Source: Anthostomella pinea
Lineage: Eukaryota; Ascomycota; Sordariomycetes; Xylariales; Xylariaceae
Reading direction: 5' to 3'
Assembly (NCBI GenBank): GCA_963556695.1
Contig: CAUWAG010000006.1
Location: forward strand, 3,968,001 to 4,032,000
DNA length: 64,000 nt
Positions 21,151 to 30,780 of the stretch are shown here, piece after piece (position 1 is the first letter of the stretch; every line of letters starts with the position of its first letter). A model generated the notes under the pieces. The model was not told the DNA's origin. It was given only the letters and a program-made list of their open reading frames with translations, and did not search any database. A program made the translations under genes and the position numbers.

Positions 21151-22503
21151 ATGGTCCAGATCAACAACATGACTCGCCCCAGCGAGGGCACTGTCGAGGT
21201 GTTTCTCGTCAGCGACAACCCGCAAGCCAAGCTCAAGCTCGTAGAGAGAGAAAAGGAGAGCCTCAAGTCCTTGTTTCAGCGATGCATGAGATATCACAAA
21301 GGCCGCCTTCCTCTCGACGACGACGTGGAGTGTGGACGACGCCTGAAGAGGGCGCGGATGTTTCTTGCCTGGCTGCAAACAGACTTCCAGATGACACCCG
21401 AAATCAAGGGAAGATACAACATGAACGGTCTCTTCAAGCTGCCTATGGGCATGCCGGGAGTTTTGGTGCTCCCTCAGGACATCGCAGACGGAATCCAGGC
21501 GCAGTATCAGGCATGGGAGGATGAGAACTGGGGTGCCGATGCTGTCGTCGACGATGAGGTCGCCGAAGAAGACGACTCAACAGATCTTGACGCTCCTCCG
21601 GCCGCTGATGGCGACACGCTCACAGTGACGTTTGCATTGCCCTCTCCCGACGACCGTTACTTCGGCCCGGGAGGTATCATGTACGGAATCAGTAGGTTTC
21701 CCTTATCTTTCCCTCTGTCACATAGCCCGACCAGCTTGTCTTTATCTGGGTTTCTGGGAGGCTGTCCGTCCCTCAAGTGTCACTCGAGACCTCTCCCTGT
21801 TCTCGAAATCGTCCAGTCATTATAACAACTAACTATGAACGCTACAGCGGTTTTCCGGGGTAAGAACGGCAGAAAAGGCATGCGGCTCAACATTCTGATC
21901 CTCAAGCGAAGCGCAAAAGTCTATGGCCACAACGGTCTGGTAGTTGGAACGTGGTTCGCCTTCCAGCTCTGTGCCCTGCAGCAAGGAGCACATGGCACGT
22001 CGATGGGCGGTATTTCTGGCGATACCGTTCGCGGCGCCTTCTCCATTGTGCTCTCTGGCAAGTATCATGACCTTGACAGAGACTTGGGCGACATCATCTT
22101 CTATTCTGGCTCAGGCAGCCATACCAACGAAGACCCGAACAAGCCTAATGAGTCGACCTCCGGCACAAAGTCTCTCAAGGCTTCCATCGCATCCCAAAAT
22201 CCGGTCCGAGTATTGCGCTCAGGAGCTTCGGCCAGCGGCAACAACGAGTACTTTCCACCCTGTGGAATCCGATACGATGGGCTGTATCGCGTAGAAGCAC
22301 TCTTCTTAAACAAAAACACGAAAGGTAAGTCGTGAAGTTGATTGGGCCAAGGGCAAGGACTAAAGAATTATGTTTTAGGTGGCATGTATGAGCAATTCAA
22401 GCTCCGAAGACTCCCTGGCCAAACACCTCTGGACCAGGTACGACGGAACTCGCCCACGGCGCAGCAGAAGCAGGATCTGCGATTTATTCAGCGAAGTTCC
22501 TAG
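21151..22503 (+). CDS. SRA-YDG domain protein (possible methyl-DNA reader), early stop
   Basis: Exons 21151-21691, 21848-22324 and 22379-22503 (380 aa). Intron 1 is GTAGGT..TACAG with branch CTAAC (156 nt). Intron 2 is GTAAGT..TTTAG (54 nt). Both joins restore the domain (MYGI-T-VFRGKNG, NTKG-GMYEQFKL). The SRA-YDG domain covers roughly residues 173-366, with QQGAHGTSMGGISGD, GAFSIVLSGKYHD, DLGD, the RYDG signature (322-325) and FKLRRLPGQTPL. SRA domains flip out and recognise methylated cytosine in UHRF1-type proteins, although fungal members are little studied. An N-terminal region with helices and an acidic linker (EVAEEDDSTDLD) has no clear domain. TAG at 22501 ends this frame, but the same frame then stays open for 80 codons (see next entry). 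Confidence 0.8.
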
Positions 22504-22743
22504 GACGAACTTTTGCGAGCTCAACGTCCTGCTGTAGAGCATGCCGAGTCCGAGGTCGACGAGTCCGAGTTCGACGAGTCTGAGCCTGTCGACTCCGAGT
22601 TTGCCGCGTCGAAGCCATTCGTGTCTGCGCCTATAGAGTCTGAGACCGCCGAGCGCAAGCGAAGCATTCGCGAGGCTGAGCTGGATGAGCAGTTTTGTCA
22701 GCAGGTCGAGAAGCGGCTCCATCCCGACGGCAAAGAGTCATAA
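22504..22743 (+). pseudogene. In-frame acidic C-terminal tail after the amber stop of the SRA gene
   Basis: Directly after TAG the SRA frame continues to TAA 22741-22743. It encodes a tail with repeated ESE/DES units (SEVDESEFDESEP) and a charged helix (RKRSIREAELDEQF). Composition and codon pattern look coding. A CAG-to-TAG mutation is the simplest explanation. Alternatively, a 66-nt phase-0 intron (GTACGA at 22438 to CTAG at 22503) would remove the stop, though it has no good branch site and would delete 22 residues. Readthrough is a third option. Confidence 0.5.
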
Positions 22744-23100
22744 GATCCCAGAGTATCCGATACAGAGTTGTCGCCGTGAATTCGGCTTCGGGCAAAGGAG
22801 TTACTCGATAGGGAAGGGTTCGTGGAGTTACGTTCGGAGTTTAGGTTCAGTGCGCGAAGCTTTTTCACACGGATTGCGCGATGACGCATAGAATCCGCGA
22901 GAGACGTATAGAAAGGCATATAAAGTGGCATGGCATTGCCAGATGTTTTGTTAGATTAGAAAGAAGAACGCTGCTTTGCACAGGTATCTATTGATAGATA
23001 CACCGAATCGCGAAAGCCTTGAAAAAACATCCCATCTCGACTCTACATTCTGCTCGTATCTTTATCCTCGCATGATTATACTAAACACCACACGACGGCC
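22744..23100. other. Intergenic between SRA gene and SDR gene
   Basis: About 357 bp with no gene. It presumably holds the SRA 3' end and the SDR promoter. Confidence 0.5.
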
Positions 23101-23892
23101 ATGGCCAAGTACAACAAGCTCGCGGGGAAGCACATCGTCGTGATCGGCGGCAGCAACGGCATCGGCCGCGGCGTAGTCGAAGCCTCCCTCGAGTCCGGTG
23201 CGCGCGTCACACTGTCAGGCTCCTCGCCCCAGAGCGCCGAAGCCGCCGTCTCCGCCCTCAAGAAAGAATACCCGTCCCCGCAGCTTGTCGGCCTCAACTG
23301 CGACCTCTCGAACGCGACCGTCGAAGCCGACCTCGAATCGCTCCTCCGACAAGCCGTCGCGGCCCACGACGGCGCCCCCATCGACCACATCGTCCTCACG
23401 GCCGCGGACAACCTCTCGATCGTGCCCCTGCAAGACATGACGCCCGAGGTGATCGCGAAGGCGACGCATATGCGCATGCTCGTTCCCATCCTTGTCGGCA
23501 AGCTCGCCCAGCGGCACTTGCGCCCGTCCGCGAACTGCAGCCTCACGCTCACGACGGGGTCGATCGCGGACAAGCCGATGGCGGACTGGAGCCTGATCAA
23601 TTTCCTCTGCACCGGCATCGTGGGACTGACGCGGAACCTGGCGCTGGACCTGCAGCCGAGGCGGGTGAATATCGTCGAGCCGGGGCTCGTGGATACGGGG
23701 CTGTGGGACACGACGTGGCCGACGGCGAAAGAGCGGGAGGAGGGATTAAGAGAGCTGGCGGAGAAGCTGAAGCTGCCGGTGGGTAAGGCGGGAGGGGTGG
23801 AGGAGGTCGCGGAGGCTTATGTTTATTTGATGAGGGACCGGAATGCTACGGGGGAGGTGGTGAAGACGAGGGGGGGCTCGCATTTGGTTTAG
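23101..23892 (+). CDS. Short-chain dehydrogenase/reductase fold protein lacking Tyr-x3-Lys
   Basis: Single exon, 263 aa, with a favourable start context (GGCCATGGCC). The classical SDR Rossmann fold is clear: dinucleotide loop G-G-S-N-G-I-G-R-G at residues 16-24, NCDLSN (adenine pocket), VEPGLVDTGLW after the active site. The region that should carry catalytic Tyr-x3-Lys reads DWSLINFLCTGIVGLTRNLA. Neither the Tyr nor the Lys is present, while the following helix is well conserved. Related fungal SDR-like proteins with atypical active sites are known, so this may be a non-catalytic or altered-mechanism member. High GC at third positions contrasts with the AT-rich regions. Confidence 0.85.
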   Translation: MAKYNKLAGKHIVVIGGSNGIGRGVVEASLESGARVTLSGSSPQSAEAAVSALKKEYPSPQLVGLNCDLSNATVEADLESLLRQAVAAHDGAPIDHIVLTAADNLSIVPLQDMTPEVIAKATHMRMLVPILVGKLAQRHLRPSANCSLTLTTGSIADKPMADWSLINFLCTGIVGLTRNLALDLQPRRVNIVEPGLVDTGLWDTTWPTAKEREEGLRELAEKLKLPVGKAGGVEEVAEAYVYLMRDRNATGEVVKTRGGSHLV

Positions 23893-25414
23893 GGGGATGG
23901 GTGGATGGATGGATGGAGAGGAAGACAACACATCAAGAACATAGAAGAGATGGAGTTTGGCGTTCATAATGTCTTGGGGAGAAGTAGACTCCAGGTACTA
24001 TAGATGGTGACGAAGAGACTCTAGGGGGGTGTTGTATAAAGTTACATGCTTGTTCGGGTTCTGATTGTCGCGTTGGCTTTATGGGACAATTTGTCGTTTC
24101 CTTGTTCCGTTACGTAGAGCATTTGACATTGATCTGAACATAGGACGTGGAATTTAGATATAATGAGGTGTTAATAAGCCTGTCGGCAATCCTGTTAGTG
24201 ACGTTGTCGGCGATCCTGTCGATAAGGCTATTGGTTCTGTTAATGAAGTTGTCTTAAAAGGGTACCTATAAGTTACAGTGACATGGTTGCCGACATGAGA
24301 AACCTAAGAGCTCGACATCATTACTAACATGGGTGATGCAAGAGAGCCCGACATAGTCGCCGCCATGGGAAACACAAGAGAGCTCAATGCAATTGCCGAC
24401 ATGGGAAACATAGGAGAGGCCCAAGGCAGCCAGCTAGGAATGTTGGACACCAGACTGTACCAAGCGGTACAAGCGCTGGACCAACTCCATCTCCAATGCC
24501 TAGTATCTACCTCAGGCTGCACGCACTATACAAAGCGATCAATTACCTAGCTATACAAAGCGATCATTAAGACAGGGTTGGTTACATATGCCCATGAAGT
24601 AGGATCTTACGACCCAAATAGGCTGGCCAGCTGGCGAAGTCTCCTGCACGTCTGCAATGCATGGATCAATGCCAGTCGAATACAATAAACCTGAGAACGC
24701 TAGCGGCAATAGCAGCAGACTGGCACAACGGGAATGTGTTTACTCAAGATGTCGCCCTCCTAGACACAGGGTGAAGAGGATGTCACAGCTCGAAAGGACT
24801 CTACTATATATAGCCACCATCAGGCGGCTCGCAGTCTGTGTCTCCCTGCTGTGTCTCACCAGGAGACACCTGAAGCCTAGCTAGGTATTACATTCCGACG
24901 ATCTCTTCGTGCAAGGGTGAAGTGCTTATGGTTCATCTTCCAAGCTCTTCTACTGTTCAAATAGTCCTTCAACTGGGCATTTGTAGGGTGCTGCACCACG
25001 GCCTAAGGATGTGCCTTTGTGGTAGCGGAACCAGAACGGAGATCTATCACAAGTCTTGGTTGGGATGATCTGTATTCTGGTTGGTGCTTGGTTTCAGTTC
25101 GGTTTGGGAAGGGATCTCATCCGAGAAGTATCTAAATACCTAAATTACAGTGGGTTGGTACCTGTCACCTGGGGCAGCCATCCCAGGTAACCTTATCGTA
25201 GAACGCCCTGGATGACAGGAGATCCGATAAGGTACTGGTGGCTGGATCCAGCGGCTGGGATCCATAAGGATGCAGGTGTGCAAAGGGTTGGCTGTCTAAT
25301 TCTCTGGACAGGGAGTAAAACAGAAGTCGAGTAAGCAAGCGCGATAATTACAAAAAGAAGATGATAGAAATTAGAAGATACACAGTGCTACACAGCTGGC
25401 AAAAGAAGAAGTAT
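23893..25414. other. Intergenic, with short repeats and a diverged dispersed repeat
   Basis: A (GGAT)n run lies at about 23894-23921. At 24296-24420 short units around GACATGGGAAACA recur. About 25011-25190 is a diverged relative of 16905-17090. The pieces in between have no supported gene. Confidence 0.4.
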
Positions 25415-25486
25415 CTCCCGATCGGGGAATCGAACCCCGAGCTCCTCGGTGAAAACGAGGTATGTTAACCGTTACACTAATCGGGA
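25415..25486 (-). tRNA. tRNA-Glu (anticodon UUC)
   Basis: Read on the minus strand, the 7-bp acceptor stem TCCCGAT pairs with ATCGGGA followed by discriminator G. The anticodon stem CCTCG/CGAGG encloses the loop TTTTCAC with anticodon TTC. The T arm is CGGGG-TTCGATT-CCCCG. Length is 72 nt with no intron. A T-run just downstream (TTCTTTTG, about 25399-25406 on the plus strand) can serve as the Pol III terminator. Confidence 0.97.
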
Positions 25487-25979
25487 CGATGTGTTGCTGG
25501 ATAACATTTGCAGGTTATGACAAAATATATAGGAGTGTGACATTGCTCTGGCTGTGGACCAATCGTTCTTTGCAGCGGAGAATTCTCGGATTGTTGCGAC
25601 CGGACCAGGTGGGAACGCTTACCGTGGCGTGGGCGTGTGGCTTTCTCCAGCAGTGAGCGGACCTGAGTTGGTGCTCAGAGGGGCGTGGTGTTTTCTCATA
25701 GAATTGAGACATGGAAGAGAAAAAAGATGTAGAAGATGCACAGGCTTAGGCTGATTGAGTTGTGGGCAATTTGAAGGTTTCAATGCAGTAGAATGAGCGA
25801 TTGCTGGCAGGAGCAGCACGGCTGAGTGCATTTGCTCTTTCCTCAGGCATGAGCAGAACGACGTCATTGCAAGCAGCCTCACCTCATTGCAAGCAGCAAG
25901 CAGCCTCAATGCCATGAACTTCCATCACTGAGATTCACGAATGACTTCCATTGATTTTGATTTTGATTTTGATTGAGAG
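25487..25979. other. Intergenic between tRNA-Glu and Nudix gene, with a (TTTTGA)n tract
   Basis: No gene. A short hexanucleotide repeat (TTTTGA, about four units, 25954-25975) ends just before the Nudix start codon. Confidence 0.5.
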
Positions 25980-27176
25980 ATGCGCAGTCCTTTGAGTACA
26001 GCCACAAGGTTATCAAGACCTTTCTCTCACGCAAGTCGTCAAAGCGTCAAAAGCAGCAAAAGCCCAATCCCCTTCATCGGCAGTAAGCGGCTGCGTCCAG
26101 GCATCACCATCACCACGTCCATCATGACGACCATCACCATAAGATCCCCGGCTGAGGTGGAAGTCACACTACCGCAAGGCCTCACAGAGAAGAAGCTGTT
26201 GGCATTTTCGCCTTTCAACGTAAGCTCAAACACTCTCATCTCATGCTACCTATACACTCTCCTCTCATGAGTAATAATCCAGCTCCTTAAAGTTACTAAC
26301 CACCCACTTGCCTAGAACTGGCTCAAGACCCTCAGCCACTCCCTCGCCCTGCAACACAGCAACCCCTCGCACCCCTTCCACCCAGACCCCTACGCCCTGC
26401 GCTCCATCGCGATCCAGAGCTACGACCTCTTCGGCAGCGGGTCCGGGTCGCGGCTCGGCTTCCTCAAGCTGACAGCCGACGTCCCCAACGCCGCGGGTGA
26501 GAAGCTGCCAGGCAGCGTGTTCCTGCGCGGGCCCAGCGTCGCTATGCTCATCATGCTGATCCCCGATGATGCTCCCCAACGCCAGTCCCCAAAAGCAAAA
26601 GCAGGTGGGGAACACGTAGGAACAGCAGTAGACGAGAAGGAAGAAGAGCGCTACGTCCTCCTGACAGTCCAGCCGCGCATCCCAGCCGGCAGCCTAGCCT
26701 TCGCTGAGCTGCCGGCGGGGATGGTAGACGAGGGCGGCTCGTTCGCCGGCACGGCAGCCAGGGAGATCAAGGAGGAGCTCGGTCTCGAGATCCCGGCGTC
26801 AGAACTGCGGTGTCTGAGTGAGATGGCAGCTGCTGCCACCACCACCACTACCACTACTAGACAGGAAGGAGGAGTAGGAGGAGGAGAGAAAGAAGAGGGA
26901 GAAGAAGACGACGAGGCCGAGGCACTACCCCACGCAATGTACCCCTCGGCCGGCGGCTGCGACGAGCACATCCCCATCTACATGCACGAGCGGCGGGTGC
27001 CTCGGGCGCAGCTGGGCGAGTGGACGGGCAGGCTTACCGGGCTGAGGGATCACGGGGAGAAGATCACGCTGAAGCTGGTGCGGATGCGGGACCTGTGGCG
27101 CGAGGGCGGAAGGGATGCTAAGGCGCTGGCTGCGGTGGCGCTGTGGGAGGGGTTCAGGCGGGAGAGCAGGTTGTGA
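25980..27176 (+). CDS. Nudix hydrolase, ADP-sugar diphosphatase-like
   Basis: Exons 25980-26219 and 26316-27176 (366 aa). The 96-nt intron is GTAAGC..CCTAG with branch TTACTAACC. The join gives AFSPFN-NWLKTL, as in relatives. The Nudix box is at residues 215-237 (GMVDEGGSFAGTAAREIKEELGL). REIKEELGL supplies the metal-binding glutamates, while the first box Glu is Gly, as in several ADP-sugar/NUDT14-like proteins. Such enzymes split nucleoside diphosphate sugars such as ADP-ribose. The N-terminus is basic, Ser-rich and lacks acidic residues, so a mitochondrial form is possible. A low-complexity insert follows the box (residues about 251-284: a Thr run, then Gly/Glu/Asp-rich). It converges with the next gene, with 162 bp between stop codons. 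Confidence 0.82.
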
Positions 27177-27338
27177 TAACATGTGAATATCGTGCTTGAG
27201 GTGGTGTTAGTAGTGGTATAGGAGGAGTTAGCGTCAGGCAAGATGAATGAAGCAGGTCACTTTGATTTGGAGTTAGATTATGATTAGGACTATGAACGCC
27301 AGCCCGGGGTGATATATACGAGCTATATAATCCAGACT

Positions 27339-29063
27339 CTACCTATATTTCTCGTACTTGGCAGTCTCTCTAAGCAGCGCCTCGACTTTCTCCACAGTCT
27401 TAGCATCGTACAAATCCTCAGGCCTCTTATCCCCACGTAGCACCTCCTTATCATGCCTCAGGCCCTCCTCCTTGGTCATGATCACAAGATCCTCCAACTT
27501 CACGTTCGACGACTTCTGCTCGTCGGGCGGCTCGCCGATCCTGACCAGCGTCGAGGCGGTCGGTTTCCGCCACCGAAGCACCGTCAGGCGGGTCGTGAGC
27601 CCCGTGATGGCGCTCTGACCCTTGAAGATCTCCTCGGCTAGGAAGGCCATGTCGCTCGTCGTGACGGGGACCTTCAGGCCGACGGTGATGCTGGGGTCGC
27701 CGCCGGTCATGTACCGCAGGAGCTTCTCTTCGTTTCCTTGCACGGCGGCTACGAGGCCTTCGTACACCTTCTCGCGGCCTTTGGCGGGTAGGTAGTCGTG
27801 GGGGTATCCTTTGTGCAAGTCAGATAACAGCGTAAAACAGAAAAAAGGGGAGCGAGGTGAGGGTCGGCAACTTACCGGTGATGGAGAGTATGACATGGTT
27901 TGCGACCGTGTACCCAAACACGGCAGGCATCGTTCCCAAGACCGGCAATATCCGTACGCGGAAATCCGGCAGGACACCGAGATCGCCAACCTGGCCCTTC
28001 TGGAACTCATCCTCGGGCAGTGGTAACAGCTCCGCCTTGCCCTCGCCCGTCTTCTCCGTAGAGTACACCGTAGGTATCCCCTTAGTGATCCCCAGGAGTT
28101 TCAACCTCCGGCGCGTGGACCGCGACAGCCTGTCGTCTGTGCCCGTCCCGATATCGCCCACGATAATGCGCGTGGGATCGCTCTTGCACCCGGCGCCCAT
28201 GGCCGATATGACCGGCAGGTCGTGATCGTGGCAGTACTTCAGCAGCGATACCTTGGTGTCGATATTGTCGATGGCATCCACCACATAATCCGGCTTCCGC
28301 CCGTCGTCGTCGTCGTCGTCCTTCCACGGCTCCAGCAGGCGGTCCGCGGCCTCGTCCCAGTACTTCTCCTGGCGCAGGTCGAAGCGCACCCAGGGCACGA
28401 CGGCCAGCAGGCGCCGGCGCAGGCACTGGACCTTGGGGATGCCGACGTCGGCGAGCGTGGCGACGGCGTGGCGGTTCAGCGAGCTCAGCGTCACCTGGTC
28501 GAAGTCGACGAGGCGGATGCGCGAGACGCCCGACCGCGCCAGGGCGGCCGCGCAGTGCGAGCCCACGCCGCCGCACCCCACGACGACGACGAAGGCAGAG
28601 CGCAGCTTGTCGAGGCCCGCGGGCGTCAGGAACACGCGGTTGCGCGCCAGCTGCTCCAGTATGAGCTCGTCGTCGTAGTCGCCGGCCTGGGCGCGACGCG
28701 CCAGGATCTCGTTGCGCAGGTCTTCCTTGTCGGCGTTCGAGGACGAGCCGCCGAAGCTGTTGAGCTAATAAACCTTGCGCTGGTCAGTGGACGGGTGACG
28801 GGTCCGGGGCGAGGCAAGCGAGGCTGGGTTGGGCCGGAGGCATTGGGTATTGGGGGCTGGCGACTACTCACCCGTCGTAGAGCTTCCTCGCCCTCGTCAT
28901 CCTGTGACGGTATCGAATCCTTCAGCTCGTGGATGCGCTCTTCCCGGCGCAGGCGCTGGTATCCGAGGACTGCGCTGGCAGCTACGGCGCCGGACACAAT
29001 GGCTGTCGCTGCGAGCTGGACGCGCGAGTTGGACGAAGCTCGCTCGAGGAAGGAGGACGCCAT
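27339..29063 (-). CDS. tRNA threonylcarbamoyladenosine dehydratase (E1-like, Tcd1/Tcd2 type)
   Basis: Exons 29063-28872, 28764-27876 and 27808-27339 (516 aa). Intron 1 is 107 nt (GTGAGT..TTAG) and intron 2 is 67 nt (GTAAGT..AAAG). Both keep frame (ALRR-LNSFGG, SIT-G-YPHDYLP). The enzyme uses ATP to cyclise t6A37 in tRNA to ct6A. The E1/ThiF domain shows VVVVGCGGVGSH with the nucleotide loop at 127-132, LVDFDQVTLSSLNRH, YVVDAIDNIDTK and ISAMGAGCKSDPT. The hydrophobic segment near residues 16-35 is an anchor that fits the mitochondrial outer-membrane location of the yeast proteins. I chose the start at 29063 because the anchor begins there; a more distal in-frame ATG lacks protein-like sequence. 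A D6 run is encoded by GTC/GAC repeats at about 28304-28320. Confidence 0.9.
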
Positions 29064-29554
29064 GGCGGGCTTCCGGCTGCCTACAGCGGTTTGGTGTTGT
29101 GTATACAAGTAGGGATCGGTCTCTCTCAGGCGATGTCGATGTCGGTATAGTAAGAAGGCATGTTTCCTACGAGGTGTCGCTTGGTGGTTTGTCGCAAGTT
29201 CCTGGTGCTTATTGATTGCAGCCAGAAAATATTTGTCCAGGATACCCGATGTGGTGGTCAATTATGACGGAATTTCTAGGCGTCGGTTACACTGCAGGTG
29301 AGCCAGAATAGCGGGCGCTAGGCGGTTAGTTTAGGGGGGTACATGAACGGATGCACCATCGGACGAAGCCGATACATGAACAATATCTTGGGCCCATCTG
29401 CGTTTCACACTCCATATTGCTCTCTTTCAACTTCATATGTTGTCATTAAACATCCCAATGTCTATATCCTCTATGTCTATATCATTACACATGTAGTAGC
29501 CTGTCATCCCGCATTCAAGAGCCCTCGCTGGGCGCAACATTCCTCAACTCAGAC
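29064..29554. other. Intergenic between the t6A dehydratase and carbonic anhydrase genes
   Basis: Holds the dehydratase promoter and the carbonic anhydrase 3' region. No gene seen. Confidence 0.5.
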
Positions 29555-30403
29555 CTATGCAGTCACCATCGACAGCAAGTTCGCCTCCCCAGGGGTATTC
29601 TGCGGGTAGCGCGAGTTGAAGCCGATGACGTCGCGGACCTTGACAAACGTCTTTTGCGAAAGCATCAGCTTCTGCGTCGAGACGAGCCACGAGACACCCT
29701 CGGAGCACGGCGGCGTCGTGAGGGAGCCCGGATAGCTCTGGAACTTGCCCGCCAGGAGGAGCTTGCTGAGCTCCGACATGTTCAACTTCGGCAGCTCCGT
29801 CTCGCTGTCGGCCTTTGCGATATCTTCCACGGAAGCGAAGATCGTCTCGAGCATTTTCGATGGCCTGGCCCTGCGCGCAAGGCGCATGATGGAGGACGTG
29901 TCGATGATGTCCACATAGACGCCGATGACGGCCACCTGGGCCTCTTCCGTCGTGAACACCATGTGCATCTCCATCGGCAGGCTGACTCCGTTGTCCACGT
30001 GCTCGCTCGGGTGGTGGAAATGGAACTGCTTCAGCGTATAGTCGACCTTGTCGAGGGTGATGGTTCCTTTCTTGTCTTTCATGACCACCTCGACGGTTGT
30101 ACCAAGGTTCTCGAACATAGCATCATCCACGTTCCCAGGGAGAGTCAATTTGATGTCTTTAGCGTCTATGAGCTTGAACACTTCGGGCACCATGTTGATG
30201 GGTGACTGTCTGGTGCCTGTCGAGCATACCGCGTTGGCGGTGGCCAGCTTGTTCCAGAGGAGCGGCCCTTTAGTCCCGAAATAGCCAAACTCGGGCACCT
30301 CGCCCTCATCCCTTCTGTCGAGATGGGTGTGTCCACCACAGAAACCCAAGGCCGGCGTCACAGATGCGGCGAGGAGGAGGATGAGCTGGTTGATGGGAGA
30401 CAT
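29555..30403 (-). CDS. Secreted alpha-carbonic anhydrase
   Basis: Single exon, 282 aa, starting at 30403. A signal peptide (MSPINQLILLLAASVTPALG) is followed by mature sequence with FGYFGTKGPLLW and QSPIN (66-70), both hallmarks of the alpha class. The three zinc ligands are His128 and His130 (QFHFHHPSEH) and His147 (MEMHMVF). GSLTTPPCSEGVSW carries the Thr gate and the second disulfide cysteine, with the other probably Cys60. It interconverts CO2 and bicarbonate outside the cell or at the wall. All key residues are present, so it should be active. The C-terminus has no GPI-like hydrophobic tail. Confidence 0.95.
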   Translation of the reverse strand: MSPINQLILLLAASVTPALGFCGGHTHLDRRDEGEVPEFGYFGTKGPLLWNKLATANAVCSTGTRQSPINMVPEVFKLIDAKDIKLTLPGNVDDAMFENLGTTVEVVMKDKKGTITLDKVDYTLKQFHFHHPSEHVDNGVSLPMEMHMVFTTEEAQVAVIGVYVDIIDTSSIMRLARRARPSKMLETIFASVEDIAKADSETELPKLNMSELSKLLLAGKFQSYPGSLTTPPCSEGVSWLVSTQKLMLSQKTFVKVRDVIGFNSRYPQNTPGEANLLSMVTA

Positions 30404-30664
30404 GTCGTATGATTGATTTTAGTGTAAAAGGGACAGGCGAGTGGGTATCGTGAATGAGGGACACGAAAGGGCAGATGAAGCACTTCTAGATAATGACAAC
30501 GACGTTGGGAGGACCGCCTACGAAGAGCTCTCGGTAAGCTTATCGCAAAAGAAAAGACGAAGCTCGGAAAGCCCGATGGGAATATTGTGGCGAGAATGCG
30601 ATGAGCTCCATGTTGCCTTTTTTGGCTCGCTGACCATGCCGGTACTTTATACTGCCCTGCAGCG
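30404..30664. other. Upstream region of the carbonic anhydrase gene
   Basis: No gene evident. Confidence 0.4.
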
Positions 30665-30780
30665 TATTGTACTGCGGTATATTGGCATATTGTGCTGAGG
30701 ATACCTATTGTACTGCGGTATATTGCACTGCGGCATATTGTACGGCGACATATTGCACTGCGGCGTATTGCGCTGCGACG
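30665..30780. repeat. 15-bp minisatellite
   Basis: Five clean 15-bp units (TATTGCACTGCGGCA and close variants) run from 30706 to 30780, preceded by more diverged units from about 30665. Because 15 is divisible by three, all frames show repeated peptides, but there is no sign of translation. Confidence 0.85.

Noticed and set aside
20811..21524. 237-codon frame with PSPIPSP repeats
   Set aside because: Produced by the 12-bp minisatellite and overlapping the SRA gene in another frame.
26651..29112. Several long frames opposite the Nudix and t6A dehydratase genes
   Set aside because: High-GC coding sequence gives open shadow frames. The true genes show domains and splice sites.
16851..30403. 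Operon-like reading of the gene-rich stretch
   Set aside because: Genes lie on both strands, have their own introns and intergenic regions, and encode unrelated functions.
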